Assembly (NCBI GenBank): GCA_963751335.1
Contig: CAVVUB010000008.1
Coordinates: 372,001-436,000 of the forward strand
DNA length: 64,000 nt
DNA from: Bog-473 sp963751335
GTDB taxonomy: Bacteria > Actinomycetota > Acidimicrobiia > Acidimicrobiales > RAAP-2
Reading direction: 5' to 3'
The position numbers and the translations under genes are program-made. Shown piece by piece: positions 17,536-27,679 of the stretch (its first letter is position 1; each line of letters opens with the position of its first letter). Under the pieces are notes generated by a model that had not been told where the DNA came from, ran no database searches, and saw nothing but the letters and a program-made list of their open reading frames with translations.

Positions 17536-18813
17536 TCAGCGCACCGGGGCGATGTCCAGGGAGAGGCGCTCGAGGCCCCGGAGGAAGAAGGTCGGCAGGT
17601 ACTCGTAGTGGCGAGCACCAGGTGGGCCGTGGTGCTCGTCGGAAATCGTGATGTCCGTCGTGCGGTCGAGAAACCGGTTGATCGTCACCCTGCCTTCGGC
17701 CCGGGCGAGTGGCGCACCGGCACACGTGTGGATCCCGAAGCCGAAGGCAATGTGCTGTCGAGCGTTGGGCCGGTCGATGTCGAAGGCGGAAGGGTCCTCG
17801 AAGATCCGAGGGTCACGGTTGCAGGCGCCGGGCACGAGCATGACCGTACCTCCGGCCGGAATCTCGACACCTCCAAGCGTGGTGCGCACCCGCGCCATGC
17901 GGAACTGTGTGCGCAGCGGGCTTTCCAGTCGCAAGGTCTCCTCGATGAAGTTCGGAATGCGGTCACGATCGGCCCGTACCTGTTCCTGGAGGTCGGACCG
18001 CTCGCCGAGCATGCGGAGCGCGAACGACAGAAGTCGGACGGTCGTCTCCTGGCCGCCGGCAAAGAGATTGGCGGCCAGGAGGGCGGCATCCTTCACGTCC
18101 GGGGTCGACCCGTCGGGAAACGTCGCCGTGGCCAAGCCGCTGAGCACATCATTTCGGGGATCCTGGCGGCGGTCTTCGATGTACTCCGAGAAGCGCTCGT
18201 AGAGGAACTCCAGCGGCTTGTGCGAAACGTCCTGGTGAGCAGTGGACAGGCGCTCTCGGAAGAGGGAATGGTCAGATTCGGGGACCCCCTCCAAGTCCGC
18301 GATGACCGTGAGCGTAAAGGGCTCTGCGTAGGCCCCGACCATCTCGAACGACCCTTCGTCGATGAATCGATCGATGAGGAGATCGGCGAAATGCCACATG
18401 AAGTCTTCGTTCTCCTTGAGGCGTTTCGGCGTGATGAGTCGCATGAGGAGATGACGGTGCGCCGTGTGGTTCGGGGGGTCGAACGATGGGAGCTGATCGC
18501 TGAACGGGAGCTCGTCGCGGCACTTGACAATGATGTCGCTGATGTCGTCACCTTCGAAGGGCGACGAGAACTTGACGAATCTCCCACTCACGACGTTGCA
18601 CGACGAGTAGGTCCCCGCGGGCGGATCGTTCGGCGGGAACGAAGCCGGATCGCCGTAGATGGCCATGGCTTCGGGGTGGCCCGTGATGACGTACACGCCG
18701 TAATTCGGTTCGCGCCAGACCGGAGATTGCTCGCGCACCCAGTCGAAGTACGGGTACGGATCGTCCTGGATCTCACGATCGGCGAAGAAATTTGCGCTTT
18801 CGAACTCACTCAT
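17536..18813 (-). CDS. Cytochrome P450
   Basis: 425 residues, a complete bacterial class I P450. The I-helix oxygen-activation motif is FAGGQETT (acid Glu plus Thr), the K-helix is EETLRLESP (ExxR) and the haem loop is FGFGIHTCAGAPLAR with the Cys ligand near residue 360. It hydroxylates a small hydrophobic substrate using ferredoxin-supplied electrons; no ferredoxin or reductase is adjacent. It is 57 bases downstream of the KstD-like flavoprotein on the same strand and likely co-transcribed with it, which hints at a steroid- or terpenoid-like ring substrate. Confidence 0.94.
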   Translation of the reverse strand: MSEFESANFFADREIQDDPYPYFDWVREQSPVWREPNYGVYVITGHPEAMAIYGDPASFPPNDPPAGTYSSCNVVSGRFVKFSSPFEGDDISDIIVKCRDELPFSDQLPSFDPPNHTAHRHLLMRLITPKRLKENEDFMWHFADLLIDRFIDEGSFEMVGAYAEPFTLTVIADLEGVPESDHSLFRERLSTAHQDVSHKPLEFLYERFSEYIEDRRQDPRNDVLSGLATATFPDGSTPDVKDAALLAANLFAGGQETTVRLLSFALRMLGERSDLQEQVRADRDRIPNFIEETLRLESPLRTQFRMARVRTTLGGVEIPAGGTVMLVPGACNRDPRIFEDPSAFDIDRPNARQHIAFGFGIHTCAGAPLARAEGRVTINRFLDRTTDITISDEHHGPPGARHYEYLPTFFLRGLERLSLDIAPVR

Positions 18814-18870
18814 ATGGAACCTCTGTCAGTCTGACCAGGGCGGCTTCGGGCCGACGGGTGGCGTCACCGT

Positions 18871-20547
18871 CTACGAGGCTGCGTGTGCCTGACGGGCGGC
18901 ATGGCGGGCGGCGACGTACCCGAAGACCATGGTGTTGGCGATGCTGGCGCCGGGCCCGAGGTAGTGGCGGCCCATGACGGTCGCGGTGCCGTTCCCCGTG
19001 GCGTACAAACCCTCGATGGGCCGATCGTCCTGGTCGACCGCCTGCGCGTGCTCGTTGGTGACCAGCCCGCCGCAGGTGCCGATGTCACTGGGCACGACCT
19101 GGACCGCGTAGTACGGGGCCTCGTCGATGGGGCCGAGACACGGGTGCACTTTCGGGTTCGGGTCGCCCAGAGCCCGGTTGTAGGCCGACTCACCCCGCCC
19201 GAAGTCCGGATCGACTCCCTGGACGGCGTACTCGTTGAATCGCTCCACCGTTTCGGAGAGGCCGCTGGGATCGATTCCACACATCGTGGCCAGGTCGTTG
19301 AGTGTCCAGGCCTGCTTGAGCATTCCGTTCTCGAACAGCTTCTTCGGGAATCGTCCGGGCGTCGACCGCTGCTGCGCGTACCGTTTCCGATAGCGGTCGT
19401 CGAAGATCAGCCAACATGGCACGGCCCGACTCGTCTTGTCACGGGCGTACATCTCCTTGCCAACTTCCATGTACGAGTTCGACTCGTTGACGAACCGTCT
19501 TCCGGCCGCATCGACGTAGATGGTCCGCGGGCGTTGGCGGGCCTGGTCGAGGGTGGACTGTCCGAAGCTGCCCGTGCGCGGGATCGGCAACCACCAGGCC
19601 TCGTCCATCAGGTCGGTCTTCGCGCCGATCCGCATCGCGGCCTTGAGCGCCTCACCGGTGTCGCCCGGATTGGCCATCGACCATCTGGCCCTGTTGGGCT
19701 GGTCCCCGCCGTACTGCTGGCGCATCTCGGCGTTGTGAGCGAAGCCGCCCGATGCCAACACGACACCCTGGCGGGCGCGGATCAGCAGGGGGGATCCGTT
19801 GCGCACGGTGCGGACCCCGACCACTCGGCCCTGCTCCACGATCAGCTCCTCCACCGGCGCATCCGTCCAGATCGGAATTTGGCGAGCGAGCACGGTCTGC
19901 AACATCTGCCCGATCAGGGAGGCACCATTTGTGAGCAACTCCTGGCCGCGCACCCGGGACAGGTAGGTCCGGGTCACCACGCGGGCGGAAGTCGTGAATG
20001 CGCCGAGGCTCCGGTTGTAGTTGGAGAGCGCGCGCGCCTCGTTCGTCATCACCGCCAGTCCGAGGCTCTTGGCGAGTCCCGGTTGCACCTTCTCCAGCCA
20101 TTCGCCGAGGACATGACCGTCGAAGGGGACCGGCTCAATGCCCCGCCCGAGATCGTGGCCACCTTTGGCGCTCGAGTAGTAGTCGCTGTAGCCGCGGCAG
20201 TAGACAAAGCGCACACCACATCCCTGCAAGAACGAGACCATTTCCGGACCCTCGGTCAAGAAGGCATGACGACGCTCGAACGACGATGCCGGTCCGACAT
20301 CGCCCACAACGGTTTCGAAGTGGACCATGGCGTCCTCGTAGGAGTCGTGCACTCCGAGGGACTGCATCACCGGATTGTTCGGGACCCAGACGATCCCGCC
20401 CGACATGGCGGTCGAGCCCCCGATCAGGCTTTGCCTCTCGAGCACGAGCGCATTCGCACCTTGCGCGGCCGCGGCCAGTGCACCCACCATGCCGCCACCG
20501 CCCGATCCGACGATCACGATGTCGACGGTGGAGTCCCATGTCGTCAT
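18871..20547 (-). CDS. FAD-dependent dehydrogenase, 3-ketosteroid-delta1-dehydrogenase-like
   Basis: 558 residues from ATG 20547, with GAGAGG upstream. The N-terminal FAD motif is VIVGSGGGGMVGALAAAAQG, followed by GGSTAMSGGIVWVPNNP, characteristic of the KstD/fumarate-reductase-like flavoproteins. The C-terminal part has APYYAVQVVPSDIGTCGGL, matching the KstD segment with a catalytic Tyr, and GRHYLGPGASIANTMVFGY, the FAD-binding end. Close relatives dehydrogenate ring A of 3-ketosteroids; other family members act on other cyclic ketones. It is the first gene of a probable operon with the P450 and diverges from the amidohydrolase cluster. Confidence 0.88.
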   Translation of the reverse strand: MTTWDSTVDIVIVGSGGGGMVGALAAAAQGANALVLERQSLIGGSTAMSGGIVWVPNNPVMQSLGVHDSYEDAMVHFETVVGDVGPASSFERRHAFLTEGPEMVSFLQGCGVRFVYCRGYSDYYSSAKGGHDLGRGIEPVPFDGHVLGEWLEKVQPGLAKSLGLAVMTNEARALSNYNRSLGAFTTSARVVTRTYLSRVRGQELLTNGASLIGQMLQTVLARQIPIWTDAPVEELIVEQGRVVGVRTVRNGSPLLIRARQGVVLASGGFAHNAEMRQQYGGDQPNRARWSMANPGDTGEALKAAMRIGAKTDLMDEAWWLPIPRTGSFGQSTLDQARQRPRTIYVDAAGRRFVNESNSYMEVGKEMYARDKTSRAVPCWLIFDDRYRKRYAQQRSTPGRFPKKLFENGMLKQAWTLNDLATMCGIDPSGLSETVERFNEYAVQGVDPDFGRGESAYNRALGDPNPKVHPCLGPIDEAPYYAVQVVPSDIGTCGGLVTNEHAQAVDQDDRPIEGLYATGNGTATVMGRHYLGPGASIANTMVFGYVAARHAARQAHAAS

Positions 20548-20607
20548 GTCACGACCTCTCTGACCTCCCCGAACTCCTTCATCGTCGAAGCAAGCTAGCA
20601 GGATCCG

Positions 20608-20637
20608 TTGACGAATGCTACGGAACCGAAGTAATCT
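20608..20637 (+). promoter_or_regulatory. Sigma-70-like promoter for the amidohydrolase-M24 operon
   Basis: TTGACG at 20608-20613 and TAATCT at 20632-20637 are separated by 18 bases and lie 36 bases upstream of the ATG at 20673. This is the clearest -35/-10 pair in the window. It sits in the 125-base gap between divergent catabolic genes. Confidence 0.55.
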
Positions 20638-20672
20638 TACCCGGCAGCCCTTGACCAGTGAAACGGGGGGAA

Positions 20673-21845
20673 ATGACCAGCGATACAAAGATGCTGAGCT
20701 ACCCGGCGGAGGGTTTGGGAGCCCCCAAGGATCGCCACCCGGGCCCCGTGGTCGATGTCGGGCTCCCCGTCGGGACCGAGGTCTTCTCGGCCGACGACCA
20801 CATCTCATTGGCCGAAGACATCTTCTACGAGCGCTTTCCCGACAGCATGAAGGAGCGCGCCCCGCGCGTGATGAACGTCGACGGCGGCTGGGTTCTGGGC
20901 GTGGACGGCAAGTCGATTCTTGTTCGTGAGTTCATCGAAGTGCTGACGCAGTACGACCCGGTCCCCGGATCGCACACGGGCGACATCGATGCCCGCCTGG
21001 CCGCCCTGGACTCGGAGGGTGTCTCTCGGGAGCTCGCGTTCCCGAACTCCGTCCTCGCCCTGTTCGGATGGCCGGATCGGGAGGTCCGTGAGCTCTGCTT
21101 CCGGATCTACAACGAGCACATGGCCGAGATCCAGGAGCGCTCGAACAATCGCATTTTCGGCGTCGGTCTCATCAACTGGTGGGACGAAGACGGGGCCCGG
21201 CGCACCCTGACCGAGCTCAAGGCGCTCGGGTTGAAGACATTCCTCATGCCGCTCGCTCCCGGCAAGGACCTGGAGAAGCGTCCGATCGACTATGCCAGTC
21301 GCGCCATGGACGGTGTATGGGATGCGATCGAGGAGACTGGGCTCCCGGTTTCACACCACATCGGTGAGAATCCGCCCGCCACGCCGAACGAGTTCAATGC
21401 CATCAGTATTGGCATGTTTCAGTCGGTTGCGCCGTTCCGGGACGCCTTCGCCAAGTACATCTTCGGCGGCATCCTCGATCGTCACCCCGGATTGCGGCTC
21501 GGTTGGTTCGAAGGCGGCATCAACTGGGTCCCCTCGGCCCTTCAGGACGCCGAACACATCGCGGCATCGTTCCAGCACCTCTCCGACCTCGATATCAAGC
21601 ACGAGCCGACGTATTACTGGGAAAACCACATGTGCGCCTCCTTCATGGTCGACCGGCTCGGGCTCGCGCTGCTGGCCCGCATTGGGGTCGACCGGGTGAT
21701 GTGGTCCACCGACTTCCCGCACAACGAGAGCACGTACGGATATAGCGGCCGATCACTGACCGAGGTGGTTGACGCAGTGGGACCGGAGGCGGCCGTCGCC
21801 ATCGTCAGCGGCAACATCAAGCGCTACCTCGGGGTGGATGCCTGA
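20673..21845 (+). CDS. Amidohydrolase family 2 protein
   Basis: 390 residues of the amidohydrolase-2 (ACMSD-like TIM-barrel) family. The N-terminal strand is EVFSADDHISLAED, later barrel motifs are GLPVSHHIGENPP, DRHPGLRLGWFEGG and VMWSTDFPHNES with the conserved Asp. The canonical HxH of strand 1 is absent (single His). The ATG at 20673 follows GGGGGG closely, so I prefer it to an in-frame GTG at 20658. Family members decarboxylate or hydrolyse; substrate unknown. Its stop overlaps the next start (TGATG), showing coupling with the M24 peptidase. Confidence 0.88.
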   Translation: MTSDTKMLSYPAEGLGAPKDRHPGPVVDVGLPVGTEVFSADDHISLAEDIFYERFPDSMKERAPRVMNVDGGWVLGVDGKSILVREFIEVLTQYDPVPGSHTGDIDARLAALDSEGVSRELAFPNSVLALFGWPDREVRELCFRIYNEHMAEIQERSNNRIFGVGLINWWDEDGARRTLTELKALGLKTFLMPLAPGKDLEKRPIDYASRAMDGVWDAIEETGLPVSHHIGENPPATPNEFNAISIGMFQSVAPFRDAFAKYIFGGILDRHPGLRLGWFEGGINWVPSALQDAEHIAASFQHLSDLDIKHEPTYYWENHMCASFMVDRLGLALLARIGVDRVMWSTDFPHNESTYGYSGRSLTEVVDAVGPEAAVAIVSGNIKRYLGVDA

Positions 21846-23074
21846 TGCCCGCCGGACTGATGGCTCTGGCGCCTCCGGCACGGATCCCGGCCAAGCCTGA
21901 CCGCGCCCGCATGCGCCGTGAGCGCATGGGTCGGATGCAGGCCGCCATGCGCGATCAGGGCCTGGACGCGTTGGTCCTGCTCGGCAACACCAACGTCGTC
22001 TACGCCACGGGCGCCATCTGGCCACTGGCTGACCCAGGCCGAGCGAACTTCGAGCAACCGGTTGCCGTCGTCTCGGTCGACGACGAATGGCCCCACCTGT
22101 TCTCCCCGATGCGTGAGGACGAGCAGTTCCTGGCCGACCTGCCGCCTGACCATCTCCACGGTCCGGTCTACCTCGATTTCGACGAAGGCGTGGAGCTGTT
22201 CGCGGCGCAGCTCGAGGGACTGCTGCCCGCGAACGCCATCGTCGCCATGGACGAATGGACCAATGCGCTGTGTCGCGAGCAGTCGATCCTCTTCGCCCAG
22301 GGTCCTCCGGTCGATGGTGGGCGGGTCATCAGCCAGGCCAAGGCGACCAAGACAATGGATGAGCTGTCCTGCATGCGCGAGGCGCTGCGGATCACAGAAT
22401 GTGCCATTGCAGACGTACAAGCCAGCATCGCCCCCGGCGTTCGTCAGACCGACCTGACGGCGACCTTCCTCCGCACGATCTTCGAGGCGGGAGCGGATGC
22501 CAACATCCTCGACCCGATCTGGCAGGTGATGCCCGGGCGGATGGCCGACGGACCCTGGACCACGACGGGCGATCTGGCCTGTCCCCTGCTCTCGACCGAG
22601 CGCGAGCTGGCCGAAGGTGACGTCCTCTGGGTGGACACCGGTATCAGCTACGGAGGCTTCCATTCCGATTTTGGGCGCACCTGGATCGTGGGACGCGAGC
22701 CAAACGCACGGCAAAGGGCCCAGTTCGAGCGCTGGCGGGCGATTCGCGATGCGGTTCTCGGGGTCACGAGGGCCGGAGCAACCGCGTCGGACCTGACGGC
22801 AGCGGCGATCGACGCTGCTGGAGGCGTCAAGCCTTGGATGCCCCACTTCTACCTCGGGCACGGTCTTGGCATCGACAGCGCCGAGATGCCCTATGTGGGG
22901 AGCGACATCGGGGAGGCGTTCGACGCCGCGCTGGTCCTCGCGGCAGGAATGGTCCTCGTGATCGAACCGATCGTCTGGGAAGACGGTGCCGCGGGCTACC
23001 GCTCCGAAGAGGTACTCCTCATCACGGACGACGGTTGGGAGCCCATGACCGACTACTCCTACGATCCCTTCTGA
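21845..23074 (+). CDS. M24 family metallopeptidase (Xaa-Pro aminopeptidase/creatinase fold), ligands intact
   Basis: 409 residues. The N-terminal creatinase-like domain (RRERMGRMQAAMRDQGLDAL) precedes the pita-bread catalytic domain. All five metal ligands are in place: Asp in WVDTGISYGG, Asp in FHSDFGRTW, His in YLGHGLGID, Glu in VLVIEPIVW and Glu in YRSEEVLLIT. It should therefore hydrolyse Xaa-Pro peptides or another C-N bond. It starts one base inside the amidohydrolase stop and is followed 8 bases later by a divergent paralogue lacking most ligands. The context of CoA enzymes suggests a small-molecule substrate rather than peptides. Confidence 0.9.
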   Translation: MPAGLMALAPPARIPAKPDRARMRRERMGRMQAAMRDQGLDALVLLGNTNVVYATGAIWPLADPGRANFEQPVAVVSVDDEWPHLFSPMREDEQFLADLPPDHLHGPVYLDFDEGVELFAAQLEGLLPANAIVAMDEWTNALCREQSILFAQGPPVDGGRVISQAKATKTMDELSCMREALRITECAIADVQASIAPGVRQTDLTATFLRTIFEAGADANILDPIWQVMPGRMADGPWTTTGDLACPLLSTERELAEGDVLWVDTGISYGGFHSDFGRTWIVGREPNARQRAQFERWRAIRDAVLGVTRAGATASDLTAAAIDAAGGVKPWMPHFYLGHGLGIDSAEMPYVGSDIGEAFDAALVLAAGMVLVIEPIVWEDGAAGYRSEEVLLITDDGWEPMTDYSYDPF

Positions 23075-23082
23075 GCATCTCC

Positions 23083-24218
23083 GTGAACGCCACCGAAGTT
23101 CTTCCCGATGACGTCGCACTTCGACACTCTCGGCGCGCCCGCGTGCTCGCCGAGATGGAGTCCGAGGGCATCGACCTGCTCGTCCTGGGACGCGAGGGGA
23201 ACGCTCGTTACGTGTCGGGTGCGCCGCGGCTGTGGACGGCCGGGTCGCGAGCGTTCGGCCCCGGATGCGTCCTCGAGCGGGCCACCGGGTCGGTGTACCT
23301 GTTGAGCACGTGGGACGAGGGCATCCCTGATGAGATTCCCCACGACAATCTCTACGGGATCTCGTTCAACGCCGGGAACTTCGTCAAGGCGCTCCGGAGG
23401 ATCGAGGGCGCGGCGACGGCTCGGACCGTGGCCACGGACAGTCTGACCGGGTCGTCCGCAAACCTGCTCCCCAAGGCCTTCCCGGCGGCCGAGCTCGTCG
23501 ACGGCGAGCCCATGCTTCGCCGTGTCCGCCGCATCAAGGCGCCCGAGGAAGTGGAGGCGATCCGCTCCTCGGTACGTATCGCGGAGCGTGCGCTGCACGA
23601 AGCTGAGGCGGCTCTGGCCCCTGGCATCACCGAGCGGCAGCTCACCGGGATATTCATGCAGGCCATGGCTTCGGCGGGCGTCACCACCCCTTCGACGCAG
23701 GATGTCGCGTGGACGACTTCGCGCTCGACACCCTTGGCAACGCGGCGAATCGGGACGTACCGTTGGCCCGAGGTGACGTGGTGGCCTTCGACGCCGGTGT
23801 CATCGTCGGCGGCTACGCCGGAGAGCTGGGCCGGACCCACGTGGTGGGGGGTGACGCCCTCGTCGATCCCGAGCATTGCGAGCGGTGGAGTGAACTCTGG
23901 GATCGACTCCTCGCTGAATGCCAGCCTGGCGCGCCGCTTTCCAGCTTGCTGGCCGCCTACGACACGGCCGGGCTCCCGGCGCCGCCGATGCCGGTGGCGA
24001 GAGGGCTCGGGCTGGGATTCGACCTGCCTCTGGTGACCCATGCTCTGCCCGGCGAGGCTGCCGGCCAAGCGGTCGAGGCAGGCATGGTGCTGGTCCTGAC
24101 CGCCTACCTCTGGACAGAGGGCGTCGGCGCCCTCTACGGCGCCGACCCGGTCGTTGTGACGGCGAACGGGCCCGAGGCGCTCACATCGACTCCACTTCGC
24201 TCTGGAAGGAGCTCCTGA
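23083..24218 (+). CDS. M24-fold protein lacking metal ligands, frameshifted near 23707
   Basis: The first frame gives a creatinase-like N-terminal domain (RRARVLAEMESEGIDLLVLG to FMQAMASAG); the second gives the pita-bread domain. The frames join near 23707-23712, where one added G gives DVAVDDFALDTL. Corrected length is about 378 residues. Compared with its neighbour, the ligand positions read D (FDAGV), E for D (AGELGRT), R for H (ARGLGLGFD), T for E (VLVLTAYLW) and A for E (YGADPVVVT). It thus looks catalytically dead. It may pair with the intact paralogue. The GTG start at 23083 has no clear ribosome site, which fits coupling. Confidence 0.8.
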
Positions 24219-24219
24219 C

Positions 24220-25191
24220 GTGCCTGACGACGACGTTCCATCGGCCGAGGAGATCATCCTCTACGAGAAGGACCCGAACACACGCATCGCGACGATCACC
24301 CTCAATCGTCCCGACCAGCTCAACATCCCCACGATCGCTGCCCGGCGGCGCTATGCCGACCTTCTGTTCAAGGCCAGTATCGACGACGACGTCAAGGTCC
24401 TGGTGGTGCGGGGTGTCGGTGACCATCTGGGGACGGGCGCCGACCTCGACGAGGTGATGGCGAAGCAGGCCGACGGCACCGTGCTGTACGACGAGCTCGG
24501 CCTCGACGAGGACGACGACGTCACTCTGCCGCCCGGCCGCTCCTATCGCGCCGGAGCATCACTCCTCCACTGGTACGGAAATACGAGGTCTGGTTGCCGC
24601 ACCCTCCAGGACTTCAAGAAGATCAGCATCCTCGAGGTGAAGGGCTACTGCTACGGCTGGCATTTCTACCAAGCCGCCGATGCCGACATCGTGATCTCGT
24701 CCGATGACGCGCTCTTCGGCCACCCTGCGTTCCGCTACGTCGGCTACGCACCCCGCATGTGGCAGTGGGCGATGATGATGGGGATGCGCAAGTTCCAGGA
24801 GATGGTGTTCACTGGTCGCCCGTTCACGGCCGAACAGATGTACGACTGCAACTTCGTCAACAGCGTCGTCCCGCGCGAGGACCTCGAGGCGGAAGTGGAC
24901 AAGTACGCCCGCGCCTGTGCGCGCACGCGACCTACTGACACGGTGTTCATGCAAAAGGTTTTCTTCGAGGTGATGAAGCAACACCAGGGCGAGTACATGG
25001 GGAGCATGCTCAGCGCCTGGCTCGAATCAATGGGTGGGCAGCTCCGCAGCGACGACGACGGCAAGCGGGCCACGCTGAGCCAGGAGACCATGGACGCCGG
25101 ACTGAACCTGGCGGTGAAGGACAACGACAGTGCCTACCCGCCCGAATGGCGGTTGAGCCGATCAGGTCGTCGCCGTCCCGAATCCGACTGA
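24220..25191 (+). CDS. Enoyl-CoA hydratase/isomerase (crotonase) family protein
   Basis: 323 residues with the crotonase core: RIATITLNRPDQLN, the first oxyanion-hole region VRGVGDHLGTGADLDEV, and the second near ILEVKGYCYGWHFYQAADADIVI (usually GxCxGGG; here modified to CYGWHF). An insertion of about 45 residues follows the first region, and the C-terminus is longer than usual. The standard hydratase Glu pair is not obvious, so the reaction may be isomerisation, hydrolysis or something else. The GTG at 24220 lies one base after the preceding stop with AAGGAG upstream. Confidence 0.85.
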   Translation: MPDDDVPSAEEIILYEKDPNTRIATITLNRPDQLNIPTIAARRRYADLLFKASIDDDVKVLVVRGVGDHLGTGADLDEVMAKQADGTVLYDELGLDEDDDVTLPPGRSYRAGASLLHWYGNTRSGCRTLQDFKKISILEVKGYCYGWHFYQAADADIVISSDDALFGHPAFRYVGYAPRMWQWAMMMGMRKFQEMVFTGRPFTAEQMYDCNFVNSVVPREDLEAEVDKYARACARTRPTDTVFMQKVFFEVMKQHQGEYMGSMLSAWLESMGGQLRSDDDGKRATLSQETMDAGLNLAVKDNDSAYPPEWRLSRSGRRRPESD

Positions 25192-25219
25192 CGTGGCCGT
25201 CCCGTCTCCGGATGGATCG

Positions 25220-27624
25220 ATGAGCACGACTATTTCTCCCTTGAGCGGACTTCGCGTCGTCGATCTCTCGACTTGGATCGGGGGGGCCTATTGCACCAAG
25301 ATGCTGGCCGACGGCGGCGCGGAGGTGATCAAAGTGGAGTCGCCGGCGGGGGACCCGCTCCGCCGATGGTCGGCCTCAGGTGCAGAGATTCCGCCCGAAG
25401 CCGATGGCGCGCTCTTTCAATTTCCTCGCTGCCTCGAAACGCAGCGTCCTCGTCGACGTGGCCGTTACGGACGATCTCGCCTCGCTGCACCAGCTCCTCG
25501 CCTCGGCGGATGCCGTCGTGTGGTCCCGCGGATCCCAGGTGGCCGAGCTGGCCTCTCTCGCACCATCGCAGATCCTGCGGGCCCATCCGCATCTGATCGT
25601 CACGTCGATCACCCCCTTTGGCCTCGAGGGACCATGGAGCGACAACGCGGCCACCGAGTTCACCCTTCAGGCCTGGTCGGGCGCGGTCGTCGGCCTTGCC
25701 CGCGGCTTGCCCGACCGCGCACCAGTGCATGTCGGCGGCCAGGTCGGGGAGTGGCTCTCGGGACTCTTCGCCGCCATCGGGACGCTGGCCGCGAGGAGGC
25801 GGCATTCTTCGAGCGGTGAGCTCGTCGATGTGTCGATGCTCGAGTCCCTGGCCATGTGCCTCACCTATTACCCCGTGACGTTCAACGACCAGCTCGGCCG
25901 GCCGATGCGACGCCGTCGTTTCATTCCCACCCCGGGCGTCGGCGCCGCCGGCAACGGACTCGTCGGACTTGGCTGCGGGACAGGGCAGCAGTGGCTGGAC
26001 TTCTGCGTCATGGTCGGGCACCCCGAGTGGATGGAGGACCGTTCGCTGTTTCTGGACCGGACGAAGCTGGCGCCCACGATCGACGAGTGGATCGCGGGGC
26101 GCTCGGTGGATGAGGTGCTCGACCTGGCGTCGGCCTTCCGGATTCCGAACGCGCCAATCGCCAACGGTGCCAACATCACCTCCTTCGAGCACTTCCGGGC
26201 CCGGGGAACCTTCGTTGCCAACCCACGCGACGGGTCGGCGAACCCTGGCCCGCCCTTCCGGTTGGGTTCTGCGAGCCTGCGGTCTCCCGAGCCGGCCCCC
26301 CGTCTCGGCGAGACGCCTCTGGGTGAGGCGCGCTTCGGCGCCCCGCGGGAGAACGGCGGGTCGGACAGCAGCACCAGGCTCCCGTTCGAAGGGTTGCGAG
26401 TCCTCGACATGACGTCCTACTGGGCGGGTCCGCTCACCGGCCACGTCCTGGCGCTCCTCGGCGCCGAGGTCGTTCACCTCGAATCGTCGACCCGGCCCGA
26501 CGGTGCCCGTCTGGTCGGAGGCGTGCCGCAGACGGAGGATCGTTACTGGGAGCGCGGCCCGATCTTCGCCGCGCTCAACACGAACAAGAAGAGTCTCACC
26601 ATCGACTTTCGCGATCAGCAAGGAATCGACCTCTTGCGCCAGTTCATCGGGACGTGCGACGTGGTCATCGAGAACTACACGCCGCGGGTACTGGATCAGC
26701 TGGGTCTGGACTACGAGTCGCTCCGAGTCCATCGGCCAGATGTGATCATGCTCCGCATGCCAGGGTTCGGTCTCGAGGGTCCATGGCGGGATCAGGCCGC
26801 GTTCGCGTTCGTGATTGAGGACGCCGCAGGACTCACCTGGCTCACCGGACATCCCGATCTGCTTCCGTTCGAGCCGTACTGCATCGGTGATCCCAACGCC
26901 GGACTGCATGCGCTCTTCGGGTTGCTTCTCGCCCTCGAGCACCGGGAGCGAACCGGTGAAGGCGGCTTGGTCGAGGCGGCAATGGTCGAAGCGGCGGTGA
27001 ACATCGCCGCTGAGCAACCGATCGAATTCTCCGCGTACGGCGCGCTGCTCACTCGTAGCGGGAATCGCGGACCCGGCGCAGCGCCCCAGAATCTGTACCA
27101 GGCTGCGGGTCCGGACGAACACGGCCGCGACGACTCCTGGGTGGCCCTTGCCGTGGCGACCGACGAGCAGTGGCTGGCCCTCCGCCGGGTCATGGGCGAG
27201 CCGGGATGGGCCGACGAGCCTGCGTTCCTCACTGCGGCAGGTCGGATGGCCGGGCAGGATCGCATCGATGCCAACCTCGGGGAGTGGTGCCGGAGCCTCT
27301 CAGCCGACACCCTGGTCGAGCGTCTGTGGGATGCCGGCGTGCCGGTGGGGAAGGTCATGCAGCCTCACGATCAGACCGAACTGGCCCAACTCCAGTCCCG
27401 CCATTTCTTCGAGGAGGTGTCGCACCCGGTGATCGGATCGTCCCGCTACAGCACTCTGCCCATGCGGTTCTCCCGCGGCCCCGAACGGCTGCACGAACGG
27501 CACGCACCGTTGCTCGGGGAGCACAACGACGAATTGCTCGGGCGCGCTGGGACTCACGAAGACAGAGATCGACGCGCTCGAAATGGATGGGATCATCGGT
27601 GGCACGCTCACCCCGGCCACCTAG
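25220..27624 (+). CDS. Tandem-domain CaiB/BaiF CoA-transferase, two frameshifts (25421, 27543)
   Basis: Two CaiB/BaiF domains of about 390 residues each are fused. The first opens SGLRVVDLSTWIGGAYCTKM; the second opens FEGLRVLDMTSYWAGPLTG and continues with GVPQTEDRYWERGP and NTNKKSLTIDF. One extra T in TTT at 25421-25423 and one extra base near 27543 break the frame; correcting them yields QFLAASKRSVLVD and an end ALGLTKTEIDALEMDG to the TAG at 27624. Corrected length is about 800 residues. Both domains have Glu where formyl-CoA transferase has its nucleophilic Asp. An alternative GTG start lies at 25193. It transfers CoA between acids or is a racemase-like relative. Confidence 0.85.
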
Positions 27625-27679
27625 CGCTCGGTCCCGATCCGCACCCTCGGGCGCGGGCTTCTTGGCCGCGCCCTTCGAC

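Noticed and set aside
18883..20598. 571-codon plus-strand frame opposite the KstD-like gene
   Set aside because: Shadow of a conserved flavoprotein; composition is His/Arg/Gly-rich with no motif or ribosome site.
25329..27122. 597-codon minus-strand frame across the tandem CoA-transferase
   Set aside because: Shadow of the corrected CoA-transferase, which has family motifs throughout.
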